From Parietaria judaica (taxonomy: Eukaryota; Streptophyta; Magnoliopsida; Rosales; Urticaceae): a DNA stretch of 64,000 nucleotides. How positions within the stretch are numbered: the first letter of the stretch is position 1; the number at the start of each line of letters is the position of its first letter. The notes below the pieces were generated by a model. That model was not told the DNA's origin and did not search any database. It saw only the letters and a program-made list of their open reading frames with translations. The stretch is taken from NCBI GenBank assembly GCA_954871525.1, contig OX940862.1, positions 12,916,501 to 12,980,500 of the forward strand. The letters are read 5' to 3'. Below are positions 23,728-37,403 of this stretch, piece by piece. Made by a program: the position numbers and the translations under genes.

Positions 23728-25742
23728 GAGTTACTATTGATCTGATGTACATCATGTGGATCACGTTGTGAATGGCTTTGAGTTTTAAGTAGCTAGTCTG
23801 ATATATATCAAGTCTTATCATGCTCTTTACTAAAGGGCACTTTGGGAAGTTTTAGATGATAGATATCGCACGAATAGGTTAGATAGAAACGTGAAATCGG
23901 GATTCAAATTCGTTTTACGAGAAATCGGGCCTTTATATTTACTTAAAAAACTAACTAATCAAGCTCCCTCACCATAAATAGAAATATAAATACTTTCATT
24001 AGAAAACTAAACAAATTTATACAAGCTAATTAAAATCAAGAAATATATACAACATAATTACCCAAAATAAAAGTTAAAAGTGACGCCATATTTTACCACT
24101 TTTTTTTTTCTTTTTCTTTCGTTTCCGTGGTGTATATTCTTAATGCCATAAAAAGTAAAAATCCTACGTACCAAAAAATTTACTCGATGAACGTATCGGA
24201 TTTGAATTTTCTTTACAATATTAACAATATATGGCTTGACTTTTTTTAACAAGTATTTTTGATCCATGGAAATAGCGTCTCGTGGGAGCATCGGCTGAGC
24301 TTGGCGTGCAACGTGGCCGGGGCGCTGGCGTACATGCACTCCTCTGTCTCGATGCCGATCTTCCACAGAGACATCAAGTCCTCCAACTCCTCGATGAGAA
24401 GTACAGTGCGAAGATCTCCGATTTCGGGACTTCGAGGTCGGTCCCGCTGGAGAAGTAATAATGAAAAATCGTGTATAAGGTGTGTAACTTCAGTGTTCGT
24501 GTGTATAAGGTGTGTAACGAACACTGCAATATCATTATTATTTCGTACTTTATTTTTTTATTATTAATCCTAACAATTTGTTCTTGTATGATTTAGTAGC
24601 ACCAATAGAAGGGAACATTTGGTCAAATTCGATGAATTTTCTTTTAATAAATTAGTTGCATTTATTTAGAAGAAAATCATAAATGAAAATTATAAGATCT
24701 AATTTTTTTTTTTTAATATCAGACTGTTTTTAATATAATTTGAAAAGCGCAACAACCCCATCCTCGTACTTGCATAAACCGGAGACCGTTTCGTAAGAAC
24801 ATCACAGATCACTCTATCAAGGCGGTGATGCACATGCACGGACGGAATGCTTACGTTCTCTTGCTCTCTCGGCTCAAAAGAAACGCGACTCTCCCTCTCT
24901 TTCTCTCACATATTTAGTATAATAGCAAAAACATGTCGTTTAATTTATACATGAGGCAATTTTATTTTTCTTCTATAAACGACAATAATAGTGAACTCGT
25001 GTTCTGAGAAGTAAGCGACAAGCAAGGTCATACGACATGCGTTGCTGAATTATTGTAGCCACAAAATTATTTTGTTTGTTACCAACTGGCAACACACATC
25101 CTTTATATGCTAAACGACGCATCGTATAACCTTGATGTAGCTAAGCCCCATGTCGTTTTCACATTACAAGCTTTTTACTCACATCAAAAGTTGCTACTTT
25201 TTTTTAACAGATAATATTCCTAAGAAGCATTTTAATGCAACAAATCATTAAATAAACTTACTTCTCAATTTTATTTACCAGTACTTTTTGCACTTTGGTT
25301 ATTTACCAAATTTATTGACTTTTCAATTGCATACATTACAACCAATAAAATCAACGGATATAACAACTTGTGTTATATGCTCAGCTAAGTCAGCTTATGA
25401 TATATAAACTGTTTTTATGTTATAAATTCGCGCCTATTCTCTCACAATTAAGAGATAATTTCTTAAATAAGATAAATAAATAATTAATGAAAATAAACAA
25501 ATAAAGAGGTCTAATCGGGTCGGGTCAGCCCGATTTCGATGTGGTAGTATTTTTCGATCATCACCGGCATAACGACCCTTCTTTCTTCCTCCTCTCTTTT
25601 TCACTGAATCCTCAGTTCAGATCCAGAACTCCCTTAATTACCAAATTGCCATTCGATCTTCGCATTACCAGTCAGTCGATTCAGCGAAGCGATTCTCTTC
25701 GAAGCTTGGAATCGATCCGCCATGGTCGGCCATTGATGGAAG
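23728..25742. other. Intergenic region
   Basis: Contains the 3' UTR of the SANT gene, a kinase pseudogene fragment (24268-24455), AT-rich DNA, and the VPS54 upstream region. Three copies of TGTCGTTT/AAACGACA occur at 24934, 24977 and 25151. Confidence 0.5.
24268..24455 (+). pseudogene. Wall-associated-kinase-like fragment, frameshifted
   Basis: About 60 codons match the catalytic core of WAK/WAKL receptor kinases: [20 protein letters not shown], then FHRDIKSSN (the HRD loop). Right after the Asn codon about four bases are missing, and the frame continues in another phase as [22 protein letters not shown] (the DFG loop), then a stop. No extracellular region, N-lobe or C-terminal kinase part flanks it. 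This is a small broken relic. Confidence 0.75.
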
Positions 25743-28700
25743 ATGGTGGTGAGCATGGAATCTCAGCCTTCCTTGTCGGGAAGGCCTCCGAGCAGATCCA
25801 ACTCCGACGCCAACGCCATAACCACCACGAGCCAGAGCCTTTCCTCGGTCCTCAACAACCCTAACGCCTCCGAATCGGCCTCGTGGATCGGCTGGTGGCC
25901 GTCGCCGGCGTCGCTAACCTCCTCCGTCTCCGCCGCGTCGCCGCCGGAATTCGCGCCTCTATCGTCCGCCAAAGCCGTCTCCGATGTCTCCCGCTCCGAT
26001 CTCAATCTCTACCTCGCCGCGATCGCTGAGCCGTATAACCGGTTCGAGGACGTGCGGAACCACTCGAGCAAGGAGAGCCTTGATCTGGACGGAATCGGCG
26101 GTCAGGGCGAGGCGCTGGTGGCGTGCCTGAGGGAAGTGCCGTCGCTGTACTTCAAGGAGGATTTCGCGCTGGAGGAAGGCGCGACATTCCGGTCAGCGTG
26201 CCCGTTCTCGAACGTGTCTGAGAACTCGGCGCTGCAGGAGAAGCTCTCGCACTACCTCGACGTGGTGGAGCTGCATTTGGTGAAGGAGATCTCGCTGCGG
26301 TCGAACTCCTTCTTCGAGGCGCAGGGGCAGCTGCAGGACCTGAACGAGAAGATCGTCGAGGGCTGCAGCCGGATTCACGAGCTTAAGGAGACGATACGGC
26401 TACTCGACGCAGATGTGGTCGAATCGGCATCGCAGATTCATGAGCTGAATGTTTCAAGGAGCAATCTCCTCACACTTCAGCAGAAGCTCAGGCTCATACT
26501 CTATGTCAACCAAGCTCTTGGCGCTCTCAAATTGGTTTGTTGCTTCCATCTGAATTTCACAATTAGCTAGCACATTATTTAGCTTGGAATTAACCAAAAA
26601 TGGCTATGGAGGACTTCCGAGAAGAGTGCTTGAATGAACTCGTGAAATTGGAAGTGTTCATGCTTAGATAGAAATAATCTTAGTGTGACACAGTGTGCTT
26701 TAGAAACCGTGATCTGGATTTATCCGCTAAACTGTAGTTTGTCCGCTTGGAAATTAATTTCCTTAAATTGTGGGAATCACACTATGCTTTGGAAGCCGTG
26801 ATCTGGGTTTCAAAGGCGCGGAGATGGTAGTATAAAATATAAATTAGTTGCAGCTAGTAGCTACTGATCAGTAGACTGGAATCGGTTGGGTTTCAGTTTC
26901 ATAATTCTTCAATCCACCTGAACCTGATGGTTTCGTGCAGAGTTATCCGAGTACTCCGGAGTTGTGAATCCGTTATTTGGTAAAATATTGTTTGTGGTGA
27001 AAGCCGAAAATCCATTCTCAATACTGATATCGAAATTATGCAATTTAGCAAGGTAGAGTTTTTATGGAACCATAAAATGGTACCTTTGTTCATAACAGAT
27101 CCTTTTCTGGATCTGTACCTATCAGCTCCTTAGCCATTGTATTTTATCATGTGTAGTGTAATTTTTTTGTTTGCTGTAATTAGTAAACAATGAAGTGATT
27201 TTTCTTTTTCTTCTACTTTTGCTGTTATACAGCTTGTTGCCTCTGCAGATTGCGCCGGGGCTTTGGATGTCACTGATGATCTGCAGCATTTACTGGTAAT
27301 ATTGGTTTCTTGGTTTGGCTATAAACAGTAGTTTCTTCACATGCTTTTGCATTGGGGCTTTCTGAAAAAAAGTATTTCTGGGTTTGTCTAGTGGATAAAT
27401 CGTTTATGTAATTCAGCTCCTTTTCTTTAACAGGAAGGAGATGAACTTACTGGTTTACATTGCTTTCGTCACCTACGCGATCATGTAGGGGCTTCAATAG
27501 AATCCATCAACAGGTATTTGTTTATATCTTCTCTTCACACGCACTATTTAATGGAGCATTAATTTACTGGGATTGGATGAAGATTATTTAGAAAAAACGG
27601 GACAGGAACCATATTTGGCATTATGCTTCTTTCATTATCAGAAAGAAATAGTGATTGATTAAATTTATTCTTGTAGCATTCTTTCAGCTGAATTCTTGCG
27701 TGGCTCCATACATGATGCTGGAGATACTGATGTTGGAATTTTATCAATGGCTAAATCAAGAGCATCAATTACTGCCAACGGGAAAGATGATAAAGTGAGT
27801 TTTCTGTGAATATGCTTACTTCTTTTGATATCTTAGTTCTCTTCTTGGGATTTGTGTCTTGTCAGTTTTTCTTTTTTCATGCATGCATTTCCTCAGTGGG
27901 TCGTATTATGTCGCATGAATATGAAGATGATGTTTTCTACCCAAATTGATTACTGTTATTACTGATGCTAGCAGGTGAAGTTGAGTGAGGAAGAAGCCAC
28001 GAATTTCCGAGATCGTCTTCTCCCTGTTATCATTGGACTGCTCAGAACCGTGAGTGAACTTATATTTTATGCAAAGTAAAATTTTCAGAATATTTAGCAT
28101 GTTATCATGAAATAAATAAAATAAATAATATTGTTGGTGTACTTAGCACGTTGTCAATTGGATAAGCATTTTATTGTCGGTGTAGTTTCTGGAATAATAT
28201 TTTTTTTTACTGTCAATTAAGAATAACCTAGAGTAAACCTTATACTAATCAGCAGCTGATGAAAATAGTCATAATAATTTTATTCTAAGAATTAGTTATA
28301 ATTACAGTAACTAGTCACACATAATTACTATGCTGTATAATGTCAGGCTAAGCTTCCAGCTGTTCTGAGGCTATATCGTGATACACTTACTGCTGATATG
28401 AAAACGGCTATAAAGAATTCAGTCGCTGAGCTGTTACCTGTCCTTCTCTCCCGACCGTTAGAGTCGGAACTCACTCCTGGAGAGCGAACAGCAGATGGTG
28501 ATGGTGAGAAATTTATAAGATAAAGCAATTTGTCCTTCTAATGCTAAACTAATTGTAACCCAAAAGATATGGTCAGAATGTCGGAGCAAATCATTTGCGT
28601 TATTAAGCATGGTGTATGTTTTTAATCGTAGCTTTGTTATCATTGTACTTCTCATGTGTTGATTTCATCTTGACATTTATGGTGACAGGTGCTAGTGCAT

Positions 28701-31700
28701 CTCTTGCGAGCAAGTTGAGGGGCCTTTCATCTGAAAGCTTTGTTCAACTTTTACGTGTTATATTCTTGATTGTGCGGGTAATTCGTTATTCACTGTCTCT
28801 GCATACTTCTTATACATATAATGATCCGGAGCATTTTCTTTATCTCCAATTTACTTTTTACTTGTTTCTTATTCTGTCAACATCTGTTAGGAATATACAA
28901 CCTGCTAAATGTTACAGATAACTGGAAATATTATAGACATCCGATGTTCGAGACTCACCAATATAAGTATTGAAGTCGATATCAGCATGGTTGAGACTTC
29001 TGCTTAACGGCACTAATTGGCTAGTGGTTTTTGCTGAGATTCCTCCGTAGTGTCACCATATTTCATTTGCATGCCTTCTAATGCAAATGCTTGCATTATT
29101 CTATTCTTTATTTAGCACTATTTGAATGTGATATCATATGATCTATTTTAGTGATTGCAGGCACATTTAGTGCGGGCTGCTGAAGTGAAAAAAGTTGTGG
29201 AGTGGATAATGTGCAATTTGGATGGGCACTATGCTGCCGATTCAGTCGCTGCTGCCATTGCTGTTGGTGCTCAAGCTGCTGAAGATAGCAATGCAAACGA
29301 CGCTTTAGTTCTGCCTGTTACCTCCCACAAAAGTGTTTCCATAGCTTCTTCACTTGGAAAAGGAAATGACACCACAAGCCCTTCGAATATGTCCAAAAAT
29401 TTTAGGTACACTTTTCTTCCTTCTCTAGGTTTCATTTATTGGAAACTTGCTTCTGGTGTGTTGTTTTGTCAAGCGCTCTTTCGTTATTTGATGGTGGGAG
29501 CTTGAATTGATAGCCTTTATGTATCAAGTTACGTTCCATTACTGGATCCTATCACATTCTGAATCGAGTTTAATCATCTACACAGAGCTGATGTCTTGCG
29601 GGAAAACACAGAAGCGGTTTTTGCAGCATGTGATGCAGCTCATGGAAGATGGGCAAAGTTACTCGGCGTTCGTGCTCTTCTTCATCCCAAGTTGAGATTG
29701 CAGGAATTCTTAAGCATATACAACATCACCCAAGACTTCATAACCAATACCGAGAAGGTGTTTGTGCTGAATTTATTAAGCACTTTTAAAAAACAGGTCA
29801 TTCTGATCAGGGTCATGATGGTAATTCTATTCCAAAAATGGACAGGTAGGTGGACGGTTGGGATATAGCATTCGGGGAACATTGCAGTCGCAAGCAAAAG
29901 CTTTTGTTGATTTTCAGCATGAATCTCGGGTTAGTCTTAAAAGCATTTTCTATGGGTTTGTAGGAGTGAAATTTTTATATCAGAAACCAGTGTTTATACC
30001 GGCAACCAGGGACAATTCCTGCTTTTGGGCGGAAAAGAACATGTCACCGGTTTTAGCTTTAGGGTTATATTTTAAGTCGGACAAGCTATGTTCAGTATTT
30101 TGATTTTGAGTATGAACAATGGAGAATTAGACATTTTATTTTGATTTGAAATTCTTCGCAATTGAAGTTATTAAAAGTATTATTTTTTTATTCGTATAAA
30201 AACCTTTTTTTTAAATAACGGTAGCGGTTTTAAAACCGGTTGTGAGTAAACCAGATTGCTATGGATAAAAACCGTACCTGATTTTATTTTAAAGACCGCA
30301 AGTAGATTTTTAGCTTAAAGATTGGAAAACCAGTACTGGATTTTAAAATATTAAAGGAAGGTTCCTGCCTAGGGGATTTGTATTGGATCAGTTATATTTG
30401 GGGATGTAATTCTTTTTCTGTCCTGTTCCAGATGGCAAAAATTAGGGCAGTTCTGGACCAAGAGACTTGGGTGGAAGTTGATGTCCCAGACGAGTTTCAG
30501 GCTATCGTTTCTTCCTTATTTTTCTCCGAAGCATTGATATCTGAAAATCCAATTGATGCACAAGGTAGTGTGGCGCTATGATAAAATGATCACAAATATA
30601 GTTTTCTTCTTGCTGAGTCATCAACCTCTTAAAGGCTTCAGTCGCATCCCAATTCTTACGAGTGCAACTCATATCACAGAGGAGGAGAAAACAGCGCCTT
30701 TGGCTGAAGAAGTTGTAAAGAAAAAAGTCGACGGTGTTAATTCTTCGGCTCAAAACGCTCACAGCAATACAAAGGATCGTGGAAAATCTGGGTCGCAGAC
30801 TATTTTGTATAACAATGATGGGTATCACATGGTTAACTGGTTAGTTATTCTATTTACGAAGGTTTGCTGATTAAATTAAATTCTGATAGGGACCAAAAAC
30901 AAACTCGCAGGCCAACAGGAATTCACCACAATGATAGATTCCCGAACACACTTTCAGTTAACAAACATCACAAAAATGTCTTTCCTTCGAGAGCAAGACA
31001 AACACTCCACAAGATGCCTTGAAAGGAAAATTCAACAAAACATTAAAAGCTAAATAATATGTTTGCTTCCTTATATGGTATTCAGGATGAAACCCTCATC
31101 CCACCACGAGTTCAAAATACACAAGTTTCTAGGCTAAGATACATGTTTGCTCTTCCTTCTCTTATAAGTGATATTGTGTCTAGCACGTTCTTTTTGAAGT
31201 TTTTTATCTCGTACCTATCGATTATATGACAATATGTGTTGGGTTTTCTCCAGTGGCTTGATATTGCTGAAGATGATGGCGGAATATGTTGATATGAACA
31301 ACTCATTGCCAGCACTTTCCTCCGAAGTTGTTCATCGCATCGTAGAAATTCTGAAATTCTTCAATACAAGAACTTGTCAGCTTGTGCTTGGTGCCGGTGC
31401 TATGCAGGTATTGATATCTCGCTATTATCAGTACGTATCATTTTATTTTATCAGATAGAAACTAAAAGACAGAAACTTAAAGGTTTCTAGGTTTCGAACT
31501 CCGACCAATTGTATAAATTCGATTTTTTATTGGGTATACTTTCCTATCAAGGCTGAAATTCAGCAAAGTAATATGAAAACAACCTGCTATTATTAAAATT
31601 TGTGCTATTTTTTTCCCGCTTTAAATTTTCTTATTACCTGTTAAAGTTAAAGCTTTCTAACCATTTTTTCATTACGATTTTGTAGGTGTCTGGTCTGAAG

Positions 31701-33368
31701 TCCATTACGTCTAAACATTTAGCCCTTGCTAGTCAAGTTATCAGTTTCATATATGCCATTATTCCTGGTACGTTTAGGGTATACGCTTTTCGTCTTTGTA
31801 ACCCAGATCACTGTATTTTTCCTCAATGTGCTTGTAGAGATTTTGTTTTTCTTCTATCTAAAATGAAAATAGCAAATATTACTTGATTCTTAATATTGAT
31901 TTCTAAATTAGAGTATTCCCTCAATTATCTGACTTTTTTGTACGTTTTTATGTAGAAATCAGGCGAATTCTTTTTCTGAAAGTACCCGATGCAAGAAAAT
32001 CAATGTTGCTATCGGAAATTGATAGGGTTGCCCAGGTATTTGATCTGATCATGCACAGTTCCATAATCACTTTCTTGGAGTTAATATTGTTAATTTGTAA
32101 TATTTAGTGTATATATATATATATTTTCAATTTAGATAGTTTCTGATTTTATCTTGGCTAATGTTGAAACCAGTGTTTATACTTATTTAATCTTTATTTT
32201 TTAATATAATATTAGAGCATTTTTAATCACAAAAAAAAAAAAAAAAAAAAAAACTACACTTCTTAGTAAGCGGCTAAAGTTCCTTAAACTGCTTATGTTC
32301 AAAACGTATTTATACTATATATGCTACACTTTTGATTTCTTAAATAATAATTATGAATTAGATACTTTGTATTTAATGCACTATTTATCCCGGACAGGAT
32401 TACAAAGTTCACCGAGACGAAATACATACAAAACTTGTTCAGATAATGAGAGAAAGATTACTGGTTCATCTACGAAGCTTACCACAGATAGTGGAGAGCT
32501 GGAATAGACCTGAAGATTCCGACTCGCAACCCAGTCAGTTTGCCCGTTCACTAACAAAAGTAATTAATATTCTCTTAAATAATCTGTTGTTCTATATTTT
32601 ATTCATCGAATATACTTCATGATTCGATATATTTTCAGGAAGTCGGATTCTTGCAACGTGTATTATCTCGAACTTTGCATGAAGTTGACGTTCAAGCTAT
32701 TTTTAGGTGAGGCTTGCTTCCGTTCTCTCGTTCGCTTGATGATTGTTATAAATGAATAAAAATAACCCGCTCAAACTTTTCCTTTCTCTTTTAATTTCAG
32801 GCAAGTGGTTGTAATATTCCACTCGCAGATTTCGGAAGCATTCACGCGTATGGAGATAAACACTCCACAAGCAAAGGACAGGTACGACTATTTCATAGCC
32901 ATGCCGGGTTTTCAACGGATTAGGGTTCAAGTTGGAGAATACTATTGCCATCTTTAGTTGGAAACTCATAGATGTCGTGGTCACGGGGAAACTACCAAAA
33001 GTAATGGATTTTGGCAGTTGATTGGCTAACAATAAAGTTTGACGTCATAAATAGTTAACATTAAATTCAGTTTCCTAGACTGTCATTGCTTAAATATTAA
33101 CTTTAATAAAACAAATTCCATGATCATGGTAAGTTTTATACCAATACAAGAAAAAGAAAAAGAAAAAGGAAAAAAACACGTTTTGTTACTGTGGATTGAT
33201 TGCCATTAATCTCTATATGCTCCATAATCCAGGCTTCATCGAGATGTAACGCACATCCTCGCGTGCATTCGGTCACTACCCACTGACAGTTTGAGCGAAT
33301 CCGGCACTCCCAATTGGGGTCAGCTTGACAAGTTTTTGGTGGAAACATTTGGCGGCGAAAGTGATTAA
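25743..33368 (+). CDS. VPS54: VPS54, subunit of the GARP tethering complex
   Basis: VPS54 with VPS51/52/53 tethers endosome-derived vesicles to the trans-Golgi. Exons: 25743-26534, 27233-27295, 27434-27513, 27677-27794, 27975-28049, 28347-28503, 28689-28777, 29161-29405, 29586-29757, 29846-29929, 30432-30564, 30635-30839, 31254-31407, 31686-31767, 31956-32035, 32398-32559, 32639-32706, 32801-32881, 33233-33368; 991 residues in an unbroken frame. The first exon has a Ser-rich leader (WIGWWPSP) and a coiled-coil region (about 155-264). Signatures of plant VPS54 follow: LGYSIRGTLQSQAKAFVDFQ, KIRAVLDQETWVEVDVPDEF, GLILLKMMAEYVDMN and FNTRTCQLVLGAGAMQVSGL. The C-terminal helical domain ends in SGTPNWGQLDKFL. 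ATG 25755 (MESQPS) is an equally plausible start. Confidence 0.95.
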
Positions 33369-34955
33369 AAATGCCAATGTCAGAAGAAAGTTGGCGTTTT
33401 AATTCTCCTGAAGCGAAGGGACAAGTCGGACAGCATTGGCCGGTGTTGCGGAGGTCACAGGCAGAGATTTTGCCTTTCATCCGCCTAATACGGTTTTGAA
33501 TTCAAGATAATAAAGCTCGGGAACTTTCACTTTTTTTTAGTGTAAATTATATGCTTGCCTCCGGGTTTCATTCTCCCATTTTCACGATTTGTAACTGTAA
33601 GGAATGATGTAAATTCAAAGTAGAAAAAAGATCCATACCAAAGCTTTTGCCCACCGATTTTTCCCGAATCAGTGTTTTCTGTCTTGTATTTTTTTGGGGG
33701 GGGTTCATAATTTATTGTTTTTGCTAGGATTTGCGCTTTTTGTTTCTGCGATATGTATTTAGTCATACGTTGTGCCCAGAATTTCTTTAATGATCAGTAT
33801 TTTCTTTTTAATTTTTACTTCTTTCGTTTCAGGTTCTGTTCTTTGTGCTCCTTGTCTCTAAACGACAACAATTATTGCAACGACATTGACTTACAAAGCA
33901 TATATGGCATTTAGAGTTATGGATAATTAAAGGGTTATTCGCGGCACAATGTTTGAATTTTTTTTAGCCGGACAAAAAATCTTTTTTTTTTTTAACGTGA
34001 GAGAAAATTATTAGTATTTTATTTAGATGAAACAAAGAATGTGTTAACTTTTCAAATACTTTTAGTATTTATGCGTTAATATCCCATAATTGAACGATAA
34101 ACAAGCCCAACATTTTGGCTTAACTTACTGTACAAACGACAGTTTGTGCAGTCCCTTAATATTATTGAACCTAAATGTACGGAAGCGACATATTATTGAA
34201 TGACACGTGTTTGTTAACAGCTATGTCAGAAACAATCACGTCTGAAACAAGGTACGCTATCGACTTGAGAACGAAATTAGGCCAAACAAATCGTTTATCT
34301 ACAAGGCAGTAAATCAGATGAAAGCGACAATGTATTAGATAGCATAAATTTGCTGTCGTTTGAGCAAACCATCAAACGACAGAGAATTTGAACAGCATGC
34401 ATGCTATTCCAACAGTAACCCGCCGTTTGTCTGGAAATTTATGTATGCAAATTATTGGTATTATTTGGAAAATCAAATTACTGATACTAAACGTTCTGAG
34501 AAGTTAAAATCACGTTCTTTTTTATTATTCTGAGGTCCGTTTTTTTTTGTATTTTCTAAGTGTCAATGTTGAAATTTGCTCACTTAGAAAGAATCTTGGC
34601 CTCCATAGTAATTATTTAAAAATAAACAAAAATCTCTGCGATACTGGTCTACAGACCGTTAGTGTTAAATTATAGCCTTAAATTTGTTTGATGCACTTAA
34701 TTATCATAATAATGATTCCATTAATGGTGGATTACTTAAATATCATAGTGATGATCACCCCATTAATGGTCAGATTATTTTAATTCCTGTTTTATTGGCT
34801 CCACCTCCACTAACTTTTTTAAATTACCCTTTAATACTTATAATTATTATACTTTTCCAAATGATATAATTGTTCGTGCCCTGCAAGCTGCAATTGGGAA
34901 TCGGATTCCCTACGAAACCCTCATCCTGAGTTTCGATATGTTGTATGCTCAAATC
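33369..34955. other. Intergenic region downstream of VPS54
   Basis: Holds the VPS54 3' UTR and AT-rich DNA. AAACGACA/TGTCGTTT occurs at 33860, 34134, 34354 and 34374; the last two lie in opposite orientation 12 bp apart. No open frame is convincing. Confidence 0.5.
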
Positions 34956-35197
34956 AGACACCCGAACTAAGCAAGCTTAGCCTAGTGGTTACTCCACTAC
35001 ACCTCTATTCAAGAGGTCATGGTTCAAACCCTCCTATGGGACTCAAATGAGTGCCCCCTTTACATATTTGTAAACTTGGCTAATAATGTCACATGTTCTT
35101 ACATTGAAATATATCTAGTCATGCGAGATGTATTGTAACCTTGGCCGATAGCGCCACCCGATTAAAAAAAATAAAAAAAATTAGACACCCGAGTTAA
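34956..35197 (+). mobile_element. tRNA-derived SINE with target-site duplications
   Basis: Target duplications AGACACCCGAACTAA (34956-34970) and AGACACCCGAGTTAA (35183-35197) frame the element. After the first lie a polymerase III A box (TAGCCTAGTGG) and, about 35 bp on, a B box (GGTTCAAACCC). The body ends in an A-rich tail (AAAAAAAATAAAAAAAA). All hallmarks of a plant SINE are present in order, and the two TSD differences suggest moderate age. Confidence 0.85.
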
Positions 35198-35371
35198 AAA
35201 CTTGAAATTATGGCCGCATTGTGAAGTTTTTTTGAGAAACTTAACTTAAAAGGCATTTTTTTTATATATAGTTTATTTCTTTTTTTTTTTTTTAAGAAAT
35301 AAGAAGTTATTTTTCTCAAGTTTTTTTTTAACATATGTAACATATTAATTTTCTTTTTTCAATTGAATTGG

Positions 35372-35458
35372 GGAGAGATGGTTGAGTGGACTAAAGCGTC
35401 GGATTGCTAATGCGTTGTACGATTTTTTCGCACGAGGGTTCGAAACCCTCTATTTCCG
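35372..35458 (+). tRNA. trnS-GCU: Plastid-derived tRNA-Ser (GCU), decayed copy
   Basis: 87 nt begin GGAGAGATGGTTGAGTGGAC and end in ATTTCCG, with anticodon loop TTGCTAA (anticodon GCT), a long variable arm and a T-loop GGTTCGAAACC. This is the pattern of chloroplast trnS-GCU, not the plant mitochondrial or nuclear one. Changes break pairs: the 3' acceptor strand reads TATTTCC, giving one G-A mismatch, and the anticodon stem CGGA faces TGCG. It is probably a nuclear plastid insertion (NUPT) and unlikely to work. Confidence 0.7.
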
Positions 35459-35645
35459 TTTTCGTCATGCATGAATGCTTCTCATGGCGCTCTACAACTA
35501 CAAACGTCAAGCTCTTCCACTTAGGTTTCATATGCAATCAAAACATTTGACTGTTTGAGTAATAACCATAATATTTTATTTTATTTCACTTCACCAATGC
35601 ATAACCATGCAGCTCAAATCGCTAGCAACAAGAACACGATCGAGT

Positions 35646-36965
35646 TTACACCATGATTGGACTTCTCACTGTATGCGTTCCATTTCTTTGGACCCACAAG
35701 AGCTCACCAAACATGTAACGCTCAATGTTCCTACATCTAACAGTAACACTGTAACTTCGCTTCTCATACTTCTTCTTGAAAACCAACACCTTCGGCGAAA
35801 CACTAATCGAGATCTCGACGCCCTTCGGAGCTTCCACCTTAACGTCGTACACGGCCGGACCGTCTCCCACGTTCGTCGCAACCCTTCTGAATCTATGAAC
35901 TTTCGTCGTGTTCGAATTATCGCACAGCGCGAAAAACGACGGGTAGTTCAGATCAGAAGACGGGTTCGAGCAGTTGTACGATTTTGATCGAGCAATGGTC
36001 AAGATCTGCTCTTCGGTGAAGTCGAACGCGCACATGAAATTAACGTAATCCTGCGGGGTCGCATCATATACCAACCCTGGGTCGAGCGCTCTATTCGGGT
36101 CGACCTGGCCCGATCCTATCGCCAGAGGTGTAGCGGGGAGGTAACCGTCTCCATTGTCGATGATCGGTTTGCGAGTGTTGTCCAAAGGGTTGGCTGTTGT
36201 CATCATTGCCGACTTTATAGCCGTGGGGCTCCAATCCGGATGGACACTTTTGATCAAAGCTGCGATTCCGGAGATGTGAGGACACGACATTGATGTTCCG
36301 GAGAGCACATCATAATCGCTTGAGAGCGCCACATTTGTTCCGATCCGGGCCGTTTCTTCGGTGGGAGCAGAGGCCGCTAGAATGCGCGTTCCCGGAGCTG
36401 TGATGTCCGGCTTTACGATGAATACATTTTCTAACGCAGGGCCTCTTGAGCTGTAGGAGGCTGCAGCCGGAGCCGGCTTGGTCCCGAGGAACGTGTCTTG
36501 GAATTTGATGGTGGCGAAGGGCTGTTCCTTGCTTCGTCGAGCATATCTGAGCAGAGCTCGGCCGTCTTTGGGACTGATCACGACGCATGGGCACGTAAAT
36601 CGTCCCGATTCGAGAACTCGTGGCTCGTTCGAGATTAGTATAGCTCCGACCACCTGTGATGTATGATTTGAGTTCAGTACGTTCTTGATTATTAATAAGA
36701 ATTTTGTACATAAATTCTTACATTTTGATGTAATTATATGCTTCAAAATATTATTAATTATTGATCATAGTTATTCATAAGTATTTTTCTTTTCATTTCT
36801 CCAATTTCTAATTCAGTCCCCGATCCTCTAGTCCAATTTTCGATTCCGTCACTAAAGTGAATAATGATTTGTGCAACCATTCATTCACAAATGCCAAAAA
36901 AGGTCACAAACTATAACTTCAGATTAGAAAACTTGTGATTCTTTTTTTTTTCCTCCTCCTTTTCC

Positions 36966-37012
<47 letters not shown>

Positions 37013-37352
37013 TTCACCTACCAGATAGCCATTAAGTAGTGGAATTTATTTTTGTTGCTGAAAATAAAGGTATATAACTCGAGCTATTAAATGAAAAATA
37101 CTTGGAGATATGGGTGTATGATGACAGAGAGGATAAGGCCACAAATACAATAATTATTAGTGGGGCATATGATACAGAAATAATTACGAATTAATTATCT
37201 TTGATAAAATATATTCCATTATTGTGACAAATATTCCCAAATTCTTGTTGATTGCCCGCAAGTTATCAGATTTCGGGAACATTTGCCTACCCTTAAAAAA
37301 AAAAAAAACATTTTGCTCAATTCTTTTATATTCACAAGAATGTATGTAGCTA

Positions 37353-37403
<51 letters not shown>

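Noticed and set aside
24466..24530. Small array of GTGTATAAGGTGTGTAAC repeats
   Set aside because: Only two units separated by a short spacer with CAGTGTTCG/CGAACACTG; too small to be an array and most likely local slippage.
25743..33368. COG3 (conserved oligomeric Golgi complex subunit 3)
   Set aside because: The coiled-coil start and Golgi-type helices suggested it at first, but KIRAVLDQETWVEVDVPDEF and GLILLKMMAEYVDMN..CQLVLGAGAMQ are VPS54 signatures.
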